Positions 1 through 10,317 of a stretch of 64,000 bases of DNA are shown here, in pieces (position 1 is the stretch's first letter; every line of letters begins with the position of its first letter). The notes under the pieces were generated by a model. It searched no databases and was not told where the DNA came from. It saw only the letters and a program-made list of their open reading frames with translations. Position numbers and translations under genes: made by a program. This stretch comes from Streptomyces changanensis (lineage in GTDB: Bacteria; Actinomycetota; Actinomycetes; Streptomycetales; Streptomycetaceae): NCBI RefSeq assembly GCF_024600715.1, contig NZ_CP102332.1, positions 2,542,001 through 2,606,000 on the forward strand, read 5' to 3'.

Positions 1-52
1 CGCAGGCCACGGGGAGTACGAGCCCGGTGATCTCCTGCCACCATCCCCGCAT
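1..52 (-). CDS. ComF-family phosphoribosyltransferase, N-terminal fragment
   Basis: Only the first 17 codons lie in the window; the gene runs off the left edge. The visible peptide starts MRGWWQEITGLVLPVAC. The hydrophobic stretch followed by a Cys fits the start of ComF proteins, which usually carry an N-terminal Cys motif before the phosphoribosyltransferase domain. The position directly downstream of lpqB on the same strand also fits the usual actinobacterial order. The 109-bp gap to lpqB holds no other gene. The function cannot be judged from so little sequence, and the family call rests mainly on context. Confidence 0.6.
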   Translation of the reverse strand, partial: MRGWWQEITGLVLPVAC

Positions 53-161
53 GGGTCCACTGTGTCGTGGTGGGGGTGGGACCGGCCACCCCTGTGGATA
101 ACCGGGGTGCTGCAGCCTGCGGAGGGCACCGGGAGGGGCGGCCAGGGGCCGGTCGGGGTGG

Positions 162-2066
162 TCAGCCGGGGTAGACGGGTGAGCTGCCCTTGTCGGCGAC
201 GGGCTGCCAGTTGACGCCGGAGTGGAGGCGGACGATGCCGTCGTCGGCGGCGGCGACGAGTGGCGCGCGTTCGTCGTTGGCGGCGGCGACGGCCTTGACC
301 TGGTTGAGGCCGGGGATGGTGGAGGCGGAGGCGGAGCCGTCGGTCTGGAGGTAGCGGACCTGCTGGACGCCGCCTGCTTGTTTGCCGAGGACGACGAGGC
401 GACTGGGGCCGGCCCAGGAGACGGACGTCACCGACTCCATGTGGGGTGCGACGGCTTGGAGGTCGACGACGGTGGCCTTCTGCCGGTCGCCGGTGCCTTG
501 GCGTTCGACGCGGCCGATCTGGAGGGTGGTCCGGCCGTTCTCGGTGAGGCGCAGGGCGATGCGTACGCCGTCTTCGGAGAGCCGGAGTTCCTCGATGCGG
601 ACGTGGTCGGTGAGCCAGGGTGTGGTGACGGTGGTGGCTTTGCCGGTTCCTCCGGGGACGAGGAGGAGGCGGGGGGCCTGGGGGTTGCGGTCGGCGATCC
701 ACAGGTCGCCGCGTCCGTCCCAGCTGGGGGCGGACAGGCGGTCGGTGGGCTGGGGGCCGCGGCTGGTGACGAGGGGTTCGGGGAGCTCGGCGTCGCTCTC
801 GATGGAGGCGACGCGCAGGCTGCGGCCGTTCTCGGAGACGGCGGCGGCGTGTTGTTCGTCGCGGGCGACGGCGACGGTCTCGACCTTGGCCGCTCCGGTG
901 CCGAACGGGCCGTAGACGTGTCGGGGCTCGACGGTCTCCTTGGTGGCGGTGTGGAGCTGGGTGAGTTTGCCGCTGGCGTCGACGTAGTAGGGGGTTTCGC
1001 GGAGGCCGGGGGTGGGGTCGGCCATGAAGTCGGCCTTCTGGTCCTCGCCGAGGACGCACAGGGAGCGGCCGTCGGAGCGTTGGAGTTCGACCTGCTGGAC
1101 GCGGGTGGAGGTGAGGTCGCCGACGGTGAAGAGGATCTGGGCGGCCATTTTGCGGCACTGCTCGCGGTCGACGGTGTCGGCCTTGTCGTTGAGCGGCACC
1201 TTGAGGGTGTCCCGGTCGTCGGTGCTGAGGGAGGTGGTGTCCTTCTTCAGCGCCGTTCCGGCGGGGAAGCGGGAGTCGACGGCGGGCTTGAGCCAGTTCG
1301 TCGGTCCTTCGAGGAGCGCCTGCACGGTCTGTGTCAGGGAGTCCATTCCGGTGACGGGGTCCTGGCGTTTGCGGATGTGGACGGGGTCGGCGACGACCCA
1401 GGTCCGGCCGGAGGCGAAGTAGTACTTGTTGACGGAGCGGTAGTTGCGCTGGAAGTCGGATTCGCTGAGGAGGAGCCCTTGAGGGAGGGCGTCGATCCGC
1501 CATTCCTTGTGCTTGCCGTCGGTGGAGCGCTGCTGGACGAGCCGGATGGTCTCGTTGTACGTGACGGCGCCGAGCGGTTGGTAGGCGTGCCGGTCGTCGA
1601 CGGTGGCGACCTTCTGGCCGGAGAGGCGGTAGACGAGGGTCTGGGTGTCGGCGGGCGCGCCGTGGTCCTGCCGGGCGGGACCGCCTTGCCGGGGTACGGG
1701 GGCGGAGCTGAGGACGGTGGTGCGTTCCTCGGGCTTCCAGGTGCGGGCGGCCTGCTTGGTGAGGTACTTGCGGGCGGTCGCGAAGTCGGGGTCGTCACCG
1801 GTCATGGCTTCGAGGAAGCCTTCGACGATCTCGGCGGGGTCGGCGCTCTCGCGGGGCGGGACGGGGTAGACGCGTACCTGGGAGTCGCCTTGCCGGGTGG
1901 CTTTGACGCCGCTGACGTCGCCGCTGTCGGGCATGGAGGCGCAGCCGGCGAGGATCGCGGCGCAGGCGAGGGTGGCGGTGGCGCGTGCGGCGGTGGCGCG
2001 GGGGGTGCCGGGTGCCGTGCGTCCGTGGTGGTGACGGCCGTGGGGGCGGCGGCGGTCAGCGGCCAC
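162..2066 (-). CDS. lpqB: LpqB lipoprotein, partner of MtrAB
   Basis: Predicted 634-residue exported lipoprotein. The basic, His-rich N-terminus is followed by a hydrophobic segment and a lipobox, LAGC, with the lipidated Cys at about residue 42. A GerMN-type domain follows (around residues 200-330), then a beta-propeller-like C-terminal half typical of LpqB. LpqB proteins interact with the sensor kinase MtrB and modulate MtrA phosphorylation in actinobacteria (family knowledge). The start codon overlaps the 3' end of mtrB by 11 bp, so the two are probably translationally coupled and co-transcribed with mtrA. The assignment is secure from lipobox, length and operon order. Confidence 0.93.
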   Translation of the reverse strand: MAADRRRPHGRHHHGRTAPGTPRATAARATATLACAAILAGCASMPDSGDVSGVKATRQGDSQVRVYPVPPRESADPAEIVEGFLEAMTGDDPDFATARKYLTKQAARTWKPEERTTVLSSAPVPRQGGPARQDHGAPADTQTLVYRLSGQKVATVDDRHAYQPLGAVTYNETIRLVQQRSTDGKHKEWRIDALPQGLLLSESDFQRNYRSVNKYYFASGRTWVVADPVHIRKRQDPVTGMDSLTQTVQALLEGPTNWLKPAVDSRFPAGTALKKDTTSLSTDDRDTLKVPLNDKADTVDREQCRKMAAQILFTVGDLTSTRVQQVELQRSDGRSLCVLGEDQKADFMADPTPGLRETPYYVDASGKLTQLHTATKETVEPRHVYGPFGTGAAKVETVAVARDEQHAAAVSENGRSLRVASIESDAELPEPLVTSRGPQPTDRLSAPSWDGRGDLWIADRNPQAPRLLLVPGGTGKATTVTTPWLTDHVRIEELRLSEDGVRIALRLTENGRTTLQIGRVERQGTGDRQKATVVDLQAVAPHMESVTSVSWAGPSRLVVLGKQAGGVQQVRYLQTDGSASASTIPGLNQVKAVAAANDERAPLVAAADDGIVRLHSGVNWQPVADKGSSPVYPG

Positions 2067-4128
2067 GGGTGGTGTCCTTCCGCTTCGTGTGGTCGTGGTC
2101 GGGCGGGGTGCCGGTACCGGCCGCGTGCTCGGCCCGGTCGGCCCGCTGGACGGGGTCCGTGGGCTCGGTGTGGCCGCGGGGGACGACGCGGGTGCCGTTG
2201 CCGGGGAGGGCGGTGGGGTCGGCGGTGGCGGCGCGGGTCTGGCGTGGGGGTACGGCGGAGCGGGGCGGTGCGGGCAGGGTGCGGGCGGTGCCGCTGCCGG
2301 CCTGGGTCCGTCCGGGGACGCCGGTCTGCCGGGCGGTGGGGTGGGGCTCGTCGGTCGCGGCGCGTTCCCGGTTGCGGCGGGAGTCCTCGGGTTCGAGCGG
2401 TATGGGGGAGCCGCGGAGGGGTTCGTCGGCGGTGCGGGGCAGGGTGAGGCGGAACTGGGAGCCGCCGCCGGGCTCGCCCCATGCCTGGAGCCAGCCGCCG
2501 TGGAGCCGGGCGTCTTCGAGGGCGATGGACAGGCCGAGGCCGGTGCCGCCGGTGGTACGGGCGCGTGCGGGGTCGGCGCGCCAGAAGCGGTTGAAGACGC
2601 GGGTGGCTTCGCCGGGTTTGAGGCCGACGCCGTAGTCGCGCACGGCGACGGCGACGGCGCCGCCGGCGGAGGCGAGGCGTACGACGACGTCGCGGCCCTC
2701 GCCGTGCTCGACGGCGTTGACGACGAGGTTGCGCAGGACGCGTTCGACGCGGCGGGCGTCGGCTTCGGCGATGACGGGCTGTTCGTCGCCGACGACGCGG
2801 ATGCGGCCGCCCTTGTGCTGGGCGAGGGGCTCGGCGCCGCCGATGACGCGGTGGACGACGTCGCGGAGGTCTATGGGTTCGGCTTCGAGTGCGGCGGCTC
2901 CGGCGTCGAAGCGGCTGATCTCGAGGAGGTCGGCGAGGAGGGATTCGAACCGGTCGAGCTGGTCGCCGAGGAGTTCGGCGGAGCGTGCGGTGACGGGGTC
3001 GAAGTCTTCGCGGGCCTCGTAGATGACGTCGGCGGCCATGCGGACCGTGGTGAGGGGGGTGCGCAGTTCGTGGGAGACGTCGGAGACGAAGCGGCGCTGC
3101 ATCCGCGAGAGGTCCTCCAGCTGCTGGATCTTGTGCTGGAGGTTCTGGGCCATCTTGTTGAAGGCTTCGCCGAGGCGGGCGATGTCGTCCTCGCCGGTGA
3201 CCTTCATGCGTTCCTGGAGGCGTCCGGCGGAGAGGCGTTCGGCGACGCCGGCGGCCATGCGGACGGGGGTGACGACCTGGCGGACGACGAGCCAGGCGAT
3301 GGCGCCGAGGAGGACGACGACGAAGAGCCCGGCGGTGGCGATGGTCGTCTTGACGAGGGCGAGGGAGGCTTCTTCCTGGGTGAAGGGGAAGAGGTAGTAC
3401 AGCTCGTAGGTGTTGCCCTCGACGTCGTTGAGGCGTTTGCCGATGACGAGTCCGGCTTCGGAGTGCTGGCCGTCCGCGTACTTGATGCGGGTGTACGTCT
3501 GGAAGGTGCCGGTGCCCTGGGCGACGTCGCGGCGCAGGTCGAGGGGGATGCTCTCGACCTTGACGCCGCCGGAGGCGCGGGCGCCGCGGCTGGGTGCGGT
3601 GCCGGTGGTGTCGGAGCTGAGGGCGACGACGTCGAAGGCGCCGGCGCCGCCGCTGGCGAGTTGGACGACGAGGTCGGAGCGCCAGTTGAGCAGGGAGCGG
3701 GAGGTGCCGGTGCCGTCCCCGCCGGCGGGGCCGGAGCCGGTGGCGGCGGCGGCTTCGTCCTGGGCGGCGGCGAACCCTCCGGCGGCCTGGCTCTGGGCGG
3801 CGCGTTCCTTGGTGTCGAGGAGGCCGTTGCGTACCTGGCCGATGACGACGAACCCGAGGAGCAGGACGACGCCGAGGGACATCAGGAGGGTGGCGACGAC
3901 GACGCGCAGCTGGATGTTGCGGCGCCACAGGCGCAGGGCGGGGAGGAGGGGACGGCGGATCCAGCGCGCCAGGAGGCGGAGCACCGGGCCTCCCGGTGCT
4001 CCGTCCTGGAGCAGTCGTCCGCCGTGGAGGAGGCGGCCCCGGCGGGAGGGGCCGTTCTCCGGTCCGGCAGCCCGCTCCGCGCGGACTCCCGGCTTCCCGG
4101 GCTGCGGAGCAGCGCTGCCTCGGGTCAT
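2056..4128 (-). CDS. mtrB: MtrB sensor histidine kinase
   Basis: 690-residue membrane histidine kinase. A first membrane helix lies at about residues 72-98, an extracytoplasmic sensor region at about 100-262 and a second helix at about 263-284. HAMP, HisKA and HATPase domains follow. The H-box reads SDVSHELRTP with the phospho-acceptor at His353. The N-box (NLVVNAVEHG) and the G-boxes (GVGL, GGTGLGLS) are intact. A Pro/Arg/Thr-rich tail of about 100 residues follows the catalytic domain and is probably disordered. The gene starts one base after the mtrA stop and overlaps lpqB. MtrB phosphorylates MtrA; in Streptomyces the pair links envelope homeostasis with development and antibiotic production. 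Confidence 0.95.
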   Translation of the reverse strand: MTRGSAAPQPGKPGVRAERAAGPENGPSRRGRLLHGGRLLQDGAPGGPVLRLLARWIRRPLLPALRLWRRNIQLRVVVATLLMSLGVVLLLGFVVIGQVRNGLLDTKERAAQSQAAGGFAAAQDEAAAATGSGPAGGDGTGTSRSLLNWRSDLVVQLASGGAGAFDVVALSSDTTGTAPSRGARASGGVKVESIPLDLRRDVAQGTGTFQTYTRIKYADGQHSEAGLVIGKRLNDVEGNTYELYYLFPFTQEEASLALVKTTIATAGLFVVVLLGAIAWLVVRQVVTPVRMAAGVAERLSAGRLQERMKVTGEDDIARLGEAFNKMAQNLQHKIQQLEDLSRMQRRFVSDVSHELRTPLTTVRMAADVIYEAREDFDPVTARSAELLGDQLDRFESLLADLLEISRFDAGAAALEAEPIDLRDVVHRVIGGAEPLAQHKGGRIRVVGDEQPVIAEADARRVERVLRNLVVNAVEHGEGRDVVVRLASAGGAVAVAVRDYGVGLKPGEATRVFNRFWRADPARARTTGGTGLGLSIALEDARLHGGWLQAWGEPGGGSQFRLTLPRTADEPLRGSPIPLEPEDSRRNRERAATDEPHPTARQTGVPGRTQAGSGTARTLPAPPRSAVPPRQTRAATADPTALPGNGTRVVPRGHTEPTDPVQRADRAEHAAGTGTPPDHDHTKRKDTTRGR

Positions 4129-4129
4129 G

Positions 4130-4819
4130 TCAGTTCGGTCCCGCCTTGTAGCCGACGCCTCGGACGGTCACGACGATCTCGGGTCGCTCGGGGTCCTTCT
4201 CGACCTTGGAGCGGAGCCGCTGGACGTGGACGTTGACGAGGCGGGTGTCGGCGGCGTGCCGGTAGCCCCAGACCTGTTCGAGGAGAACCTCGCGGGTGAA
4301 GACCTGCCAGGGCTTGCGGGCGAGCGCGACGAGGAGGTCGAACTCGAGGGGGGTGAGGGCGATGGACTGGCCGTCGCGCTTCACGGAGTGGCCGGCGACG
4401 TCGATGACGAGGTCGCCGATGGTGAGCTGTTCGGGGGCGGGCTCCTCGGACCTGCGGAGGCGGGCCCGGATGCGGGCGACGAGCTCCTTGGGTTTGAACG
4501 GTTTGACGATGTAGTCGTCGGCGCCGGATTCGAGGCCGACGACGACGTCCACGGTGTCGCTCTTGGCGGTGAGCATGACGATCGGCACGCCGGACTCGGC
4601 GCGGATGAGCCTGCACACCTCGATGCCGTCCCGTCCGGGCAGCATGAGGTCGAGGAGGACCAGGTCGGGCTTGGCCTCCCGGAAAGCGGCGAGTGCCTTG
4701 TCGCCGTCCGCTACGAACGACGGCTCGAACCCTTCACCACGGAGCACGATGCCGAGCATTTCGGCGAGTGCGGTGTCGTCGTCGACGACAAGGACGCGTC
4801 CCTTCATAATCGACATCAT
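4130..4819 (-). CDS. mtrA: MtrA response regulator
   Basis: OmpR/PhoB-type response regulator of up to 229 residues. The receiver domain starts GRVLVVDDD, with phospho-acceptor Asp57 in LLDLMLPG and the conserved Lys in VKPFKP. The C-terminal winged helix ends in NVHVQRLRSKVE and VRGVGYKAG. Two starts are possible: the ATG at 4819 (MMSIMKGR), or an in-frame ATG at 4807 (MKGR) preceded by a GGGA about 11 bases upstream. The second has the better ribosome site and would shorten the protein by four residues. The gene heads mtrA-mtrB-lpqB. A direct repeat resembling an MtrA site lies just upstream, which would allow autoregulation. Confidence 0.95.
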   Translation of the reverse strand: MMSIMKGRVLVVDDDTALAEMLGIVLRGEGFEPSFVADGDKALAAFREAKPDLVLLDLMLPGRDGIEVCRLIRAESGVPIVMLTAKSDTVDVVVGLESGADDYIVKPFKPKELVARIRARLRRSEEPAPEQLTIGDLVIDVAGHSVKRDGQSIALTPLEFDLLVALARKPWQVFTREVLLEQVWGYRHAADTRLVNVHVQRLRSKVEKDPERPEIVVTVRGVGYKAGPN

Positions 4820-4823
4820 CCCA

Positions 4824-5984
4824 TTAGCTAATCGTTACCTGGCGTGACCTGGCACACAGCTCTTCGATTCCTCCTCGGGTCACCGGTGAGACCACTCCGG
4901 CCTCGGTGACGAGTGCGGTGACCAACTCGGGCGGCGTGACGTCAAACGCGGGGTTGTAGGCCTGCGTTCCGAGTGGGGCGAGGGGTGTTCCTCCGGCGGT
5001 GCCCGTGCCGGCGGTGGCTCCCGGGGTGGGTGCTGTGAACTGCGTCACCTCGCTTCCGGGGCGGTGTTCGATCTCCGTGGCCGCCCCGTCGGGGGTGCGG
5101 GGGTCGATCGTGGTCGCGGGGGCGACGACGATGAAGGGTACGTGGTGGTACTTGGCGAGGACGGCCAGCGGGTAGGTGCCGATCTTGTTCGCGACGGAGC
5201 CGTCGGCGGTGACGCGGTCGGCGCCGACGAGGACGGCGTCGACCTCACCGGCGGCGAAGAGGCTGCCGGCGGCGTTGTCGGTGAGCAGGGTGTACGGCAG
5301 GCCGTTGCGGGCGGCTTCGTACGCGGTGAGGCGGGCGCCCTGCATGAGGGGCCGGGTCTCGTCGACCCAGAGCCGGCGGAGCCGGCCGGCGCGGTGTGCG
5401 GCGAGGACGACGGCGAAGGCGGTTCCCTCGCCGCCGGAGACGAGGGCTCCGGTGTTGCAGTGGGTGAGGACGCGGTGGCTGCCTCCGGGCAGCAGCTCGT
5501 CGAGGAGGGCGAGGCCCGCGGTGGCCATGGTGGCGCTGGCCTCGGCGTCTTCGGTGTGCAGTCGCCGGGCTTCGGTGAGGGCGGCGGTGGCGGCCTCTTC
5601 GGGTGTGGCGCCCTTGTCGGTGGCGGCCCGGTGGGCGTCGAGGGCACGTCGGACGCCGTGGGCGAGGTTGACGGCGGTGGGTCGGGCTTCTGCGAGCTGG
5701 GTGGCGGCGGCGTCCACGTCGAAGCCGCGGGCGGCGGCGAGGGCCACGCCGTAGGCGCCGGCGATGCCGAGGAGGGGCGCTCCGCGGACGGCGAGCGTCT
5801 GGATGGCCCGCACGAGCGCCGGCACGTCGGTGCAGACCGTCTCGACCTCCTCGGCGGGCAGTCGGGTCTGGTCGAGGAGCACCACGACGGGGCCTTCCGG
5901 TGGCTCCGCCCAGCGCAGCACGGGCAGCGGGGGCGGGGCGGGCGGCTGTTCGCCGAGGTCCGTTCCTGCGTACTGATCAGCCAT
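4824..5984 (-). CDS. mtnA: S-methyl-5-thioribose-1-phosphate isomerase
   Basis: 386-residue enzyme of the methionine salvage pathway. It converts 5-methylthioribose-1-phosphate to 5-methylthioribulose-1-phosphate in the cytoplasm. Family signatures are clear: LAVRGAPLLGIAGAYG near residue 70, a catalytic Cys in HCNTGALV, and the Asp-containing GADRV with ANKIGTYPLA after it. A 20-residue Gly/Thr/Ala-rich insert near the C-terminus looks like a variable loop. The last codons overlap a probable mtrA regulatory site, so expression of the two genes may interact. A CAGACT motif ends six bases before the ATG and no ribosome site is obvious, so the message may be leaderless. Confidence 0.92.
   Translation of the reverse strand: MADQYAGTDLGEQPPAPPPLPVLRWAEPPEGPVVVLLDQTRLPAEEVETVCTDVPALVRAIQTLAVRGAPLLGIAGAYGVALAAARGFDVDAAATQLAEARPTAVNLAHGVRRALDAHRAATDKGATPEEAATAALTEARRLHTEDAEASATMATAGLALLDELLPGGSHRVLTHCNTGALVSGGEGTAFAVVLAAHRAGRLRRLWVDETRPLMQGARLTAYEAARNGLPYTLLTDNAAGSLFAAGEVDAVLVGADRVTADGSVANKIGTYPLAVLAKYHHVPFIVVAPATTIDPRTPDGAATEIEHRPGSEVTQFTAPTPGATAGTGTAGGTPLAPLGTQAYNPAFDVTPPELVTALVTEAGVVSPVTRGGIEELCARSRQVTIS
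4834..4848. promoter_or_regulatory. candidate MtrA-binding direct repeat
   Basis: GTTAC-CTGGC-GTGAC, two GTNAC half-sites separated by five bases, lies 15-29 bp upstream of the outer mtrA start. It sits inside the last codons of mtnA. This spacing resembles the direct repeats reported for MtrA in Streptomyces. No other room for an mtrA promoter exists, because only 4 bp separate the two genes. Confidence 0.5.
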
Positions 5985-6178
5985 TCGCCCAGTCTGCCCG
6001 CTGAGTCGGCGACAATGAAGGTCTCGACTGGGGCATTGAAGTCGCCAGGGCTCTGGCCCCGGGGCAGGTGGTGCGTGACACGATGGCTGCCGACCTGCCG
6101 CCGGGTGCGGCGGCCAGGCGCCGTGACCGAGACGGCTCGATCAGCGGGCCCCGCGACCAAGCCACGAGGTGGACGACC

Positions 6179-7429
6179 GTGAACGACTCTCCGGGCTGGG
6201 CCTCGCCCGGATCTCCCTCCCCGTCCGACGACCGTGACGGCGGCGCGCCGCGTCCCGCCGGTGAACCGGACCCCGCTCCTGGCTGGTCCGGGAACCAGCC
6301 GCCGGCCGGCCAGTGGTCGCCGCCGGCCGCGCCGGGTCCCGGCGGGTTCGGTCCCGCCGGGCCGACCCCTGGTGGGCCGATCCCGCCGCAGGGTCCCCCG
6401 CCGGGCTGGGGTGGCGCGCCTTATGGCGGCTGGGGCCGGCCGGCGGCGCCGAAGCCCGGGGTGATCCCGCTGCGCCCGCTGGGTGTGGGGGAGATCCTCG
6501 ACGGGGCGGTGTCCACCCTGCGCGCGCACTGGCGGACCGTCCTGGGCATCACCCTCACGGTGTCCGCGTTCGTGCAGCTGACGCAGATCCTCCTGCAGCG
6601 TTTCGTCCTGCCGCGGCAGCCGCAGATCAATGCGGACGCGAGCCCGTCGGAGCAGTTGGAGCAGCTGGGCGAGTCGCTGCGGGTGAGCATGATCTCCGCC
6701 GCGCCGGCGACGCTGCTGGGGCTGATGGCGACGTTCGTGACCACGGCGCTCCTCACCTTCGTGGTGAGCCGGTCGGTGCTGGGCCGTCCCGTGTCCTTCT
6801 CCGACGTGTGGCGCGACGCCCGGCCGCGCTTGCTGCCGCTGCTGGGGCTGACGCTGCTGGTGCCGCTGATCGTCGTGGCGATCGTGACGGTCGGTATCGT
6901 CCCGGGGCTGCTGATCGGGTCCGGTGTGGGCGCGCTGCTGGTGTTCCTGGGCGGCCTGGGCGCCATGCTGGTGACGCTGTGGCTGACGGTGCGCTTCAGC
7001 CTCTCGTACTCGGTGCTGATGCTGGAGCGCCAGGGCGTCGTGGCGTCGCTGCGACGCTCCGCGAAGCTCGTGCGGGGCGCCTGGTGGCGGATCTTCGGCA
7101 TCCTGATCCTGACGGCGCTGCTGACGATCGTGGTGACGATGATCGTCGCCCTGCCGTTCGGGATCCTCGCGTACGCGGTGGACGGTGACGGGATCAGTTC
7201 CCTGTTCTCGGGCGGCGGCGAGCCGATCGGCTGGTCGTTCCTGATCATCACGGGTATCGGTTCGGTCCTCGCGTCGGCGATCATGTACCCGATCTCGGCG
7301 GGTGTGGCGGTCCTCCTCTACGTGGACCAGCGCATCCGGCGTGAGGCGCTGGACCTCGAACTGGCCCGCGCGGCGGGTGTGCCCGGTTACGGCACGGCCG
7401 CGCCGGGCGACGCGATCCCTGGGAGCTGA
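6179..7429 (+). CDS. Multi-pass membrane protein, first gene of MoxR operon
   Basis: About 416 residues from the GTG at 6179, chosen because GAGGTGG precedes it. The N-terminal 90 residues are Pro/Gly-rich and probably disordered (repeated PPGW/GPGG motifs). A core with six or so hydrophobic helices follows. It resembles the glycerophosphoryl diester phosphodiesterase membrane-domain family, but no catalytic phosphodiesterase domain is present, so it should not be called an enzyme. A protein of this type heads the MoxR locus in other actinobacteria, including Mycobacterium tuberculosis Rv3689 (recalled, not searched). The next gene begins 5 bp downstream, indicating an operon. Its role is unknown; it is probably structural or scaffold-like in the membrane. 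Confidence 0.8.
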   Translation: MNDSPGWASPGSPSPSDDRDGGAPRPAGEPDPAPGWSGNQPPAGQWSPPAAPGPGGFGPAGPTPGGPIPPQGPPPGWGGAPYGGWGRPAAPKPGVIPLRPLGVGEILDGAVSTLRAHWRTVLGITLTVSAFVQLTQILLQRFVLPRQPQINADASPSEQLEQLGESLRVSMISAAPATLLGLMATFVTTALLTFVVSRSVLGRPVSFSDVWRDARPRLLPLLGLTLLVPLIVVAIVTVGIVPGLLIGSGVGALLVFLGGLGAMLVTLWLTVRFSLSYSVLMLERQGVVASLRRSAKLVRGAWWRIFGILILTALLTIVVTMIVALPFGILAYAVDGDGISSLFSGGGEPIGWSFLIITGIGSVLASAIMYPISAGVAVLLYVDQRIRREALDLELARAAGVPGYGTAAPGDAIPGS

Positions 7430-7433
7430 TGCG

Positions 7434-8120
7434 GTGCCGATCACGGGGGGTGCGGCGGCGTGGCGGGCGGCCGGCACGGGTGACGGGCCGCCGTTGGACG
7501 TGCCGCGGCTACCCGCCCGTGAGGCGGCGGAGCGGGAGCTGTCCCGGCCGGTGTACGGCCAGGAGGAGCCGAACGTCCTGCTGCGTGCCATGGACGCGTT
7601 CTTCGACTGGCTCGGCGGTCTCTTCGACGCCGCCGCGAGCGCCGCTCCGGGCGGTTGGCTGGGTGTCGTGGTGATCGTCGTCATCGTGGTGGGGCTGGTG
7701 GCCGCCCTGTGGTGGCGGCTGGGCAGCCCGTACCGCGTCGCTCCGGTGGCGGACTCGCTGTTCGAGGAGGGGCCACGCACCGCGACCGCCCATCGCGCCG
7801 CCGCGGACCGGCATGCCGCGGCGGGCCGTTGGAACCAGGCGGTCCAGGAGCGGATGCGGGCCGTGGTGCGCTCCTTGGAGGAGCGCACGCTCCTCGACCC
7901 GAGGCCGGGCCGCACGGCCGACGAGGCCGCCGCCGAGGCGGGCCGGGCCCTGCCCCTCCACTTCGACGCGCTGCGCGCGGCGGCACGCGAGTTCGACGAC
8001 GTCACGTACGGCGGGCGCACCGCCGACCGGCGCGCGTACCAGCGCGTCAAGGAGCTCGACGCCGCACTGGAGCGGGCGAAGCCCGAGTGGAGCGCCGCGG
8101 CCCGGGGAGGCGCCGAGTGA
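7434..8120 (+). CDS. DUF4129 membrane protein
   Basis: 228-residue protein from the GTG at 7434, with GGGAG 9-13 bases upstream. The N-terminal arm of about 70 residues is followed by one strong membrane helix (WLGVVVIVVIVVGLVAALWW). A cytoplasmic domain then holds the DUF4129 pattern: WNQAVQERMRAVVRSLEER, the LDPRPGRTADEAA segment and a final FDDVTYGGR. DUF4129 proteins accompany MoxR ATPases and DUF58 proteins across actinobacteria, but their biochemical role is not known. The stop overlaps the next start (GTGA), so translation is coupled. Confidence 0.85.
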   Translation: MPITGGAAAWRAAGTGDGPPLDVPRLPAREAAERELSRPVYGQEEPNVLLRAMDAFFDWLGGLFDAAASAAPGGWLGVVVIVVIVVGLVAALWWRLGSPYRVAPVADSLFEEGPRTATAHRAAADRHAAAGRWNQAVQERMRAVVRSLEERTLLDPRPGRTADEAAAEAGRALPLHFDALRAAAREFDDVTYGGRTADRRAYQRVKELDAALERAKPEWSAAARGGAE

Positions 8121-9321
8121 CCTCCGTCAGTACGTCCCTCGCGCGGGACACCCGGCACGTGTGGGTGCGGGCGCGGGGTCTGCTGTTCGCCGTGGCGCTG
8201 CTGATCGTGGCGGGGGTGGCGCTGGCGCTGGTGCAGACGGGTGGGCAGCACGGCCGGCTGGATCCGCGGTCCGCGGATCCGAACGGCAGCATGGCGGTCG
8301 CCGAGCTGCTGCGGGAGCGGGGCGTCTCCGTCCGGGTCGCCACGACCCTGTCGGAGGTCACCGCCGCGGCGGGCCCGGACGCGACCGTCCTGGTCACGGC
8401 TCCGAACCTGCTGAGTGGCCGGCAGCAAATGGTGCTGCGCGGTCTCGCCGACACCTCCGGCGGCCGTACCGTCCTGCTGGCTCCGGACACGCCGGCGCTG
8501 GCCGCCCTGGCTCCGGGCGTGTCCACGGACCTTCCCGCCACGCTCAGGGTCCTCGATCCGGACTGCGCCCTGCCGGAGGCCCGCCGCGCGGGCGCGGTGC
8601 ACCTCGGCGGCCAGCGGTACGTGACGGTCGGCTCGGCGTCGGCGGAGTCCTGCTACTTCCGTGACGGCCTGCCCACCCTGGTGCGGGTGCGGAACTCCGC
8701 CGGCGGCGACACCGTCCTGCTGGGCGCCGCGGACCTGTTGTTCAACCAGCGTCTCGCGCACGAGGGGAACGCCTCGCTCGCCCTGCAACTCCTCGGTTCC
8801 CGGACGCATCTCGTCTGGTACCTCCCTTCGCTGTCGGACCCGTCCGCCGCCGAGGGCGGTGGGCCGGGTGACGGGGACCGTGTGGAGGAGGAAGGGGACT
8901 TCCTCAGCCTGGTCCCGTCGGGTTGGCTGTGGGGCACGCTGCAGCTCGCCGTGGCCGCCGTCCTCGCCGCGGTCTGGCGTGCTCGGCGTCTCGGACCGCT
9001 CGTCGCGGAGCGGCTGCCGGTGGCCGTCCGCGCGTCGGAGGCGACGGAGGGCCGCGCTCGCCTGTACTTCCGCGCCGACGCCCGCGACCGGGCCGCCGCC
9101 GTGCTCCGCTCGTCGGCCCGGGTCCGGCTCGCACCTCTCGTGGGCGTTCCGACGAGGGAGGCCCACTCCCCCGACGCCCTGCTCCCCGCCCTGTCGACCC
9201 GTCTCACCGCTGGTGGGACGGATCCGCGGGACCTGCTCTTCGGCCCGGCTCCCGTCGGTGACGCCGCGCTCGTCCTCCTCGCCGACCAACTCGACGCCCT
9301 CGAAAGAGAGGTACGCACCTC

Positions 9322-9325
<4 letters not shown>
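8117..9325 (+). CDS. DUF4350 membrane protein
   Basis: 402-residue protein starting at a GTG that overlaps the previous stop. A first membrane helix at about residues 16-38 (GLLFAVALLIVAGVALALVQ) precedes an extracytoplasmic-looking alpha/beta domain with DPNGSMAVAELLRERGVSV. That segment is characteristic of DUF4350, a GldG-like fold. A second helix lies near residue 275 (LQLAVAAVLAAVW), followed by a basic cytoplasmic tail. The protein probably works with the MoxR ATPase encoded next, as a membrane partner of the MoxR/DUF58 module. The ATGA overlap with moxR shows tight coupling. The exact function is unknown. Confidence 0.85.
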
Positions 9326-10314
<989 letters not shown>

Positions 10315-10317
10315 CCC

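Noticed and set aside
222..2447. Long plus-strand frame antisense to lpqB and mtrB
   Set aside because: Translation is Gly/Asp/Val-rich low complexity, caused by GC-skewed third positions of the real minus-strand genes.
2089..4236. 715-codon frame on the plus strand over mtrB
   Set aside because: Mirror frame of mtrB; no motif, and it runs through the coding region of a certain gene.
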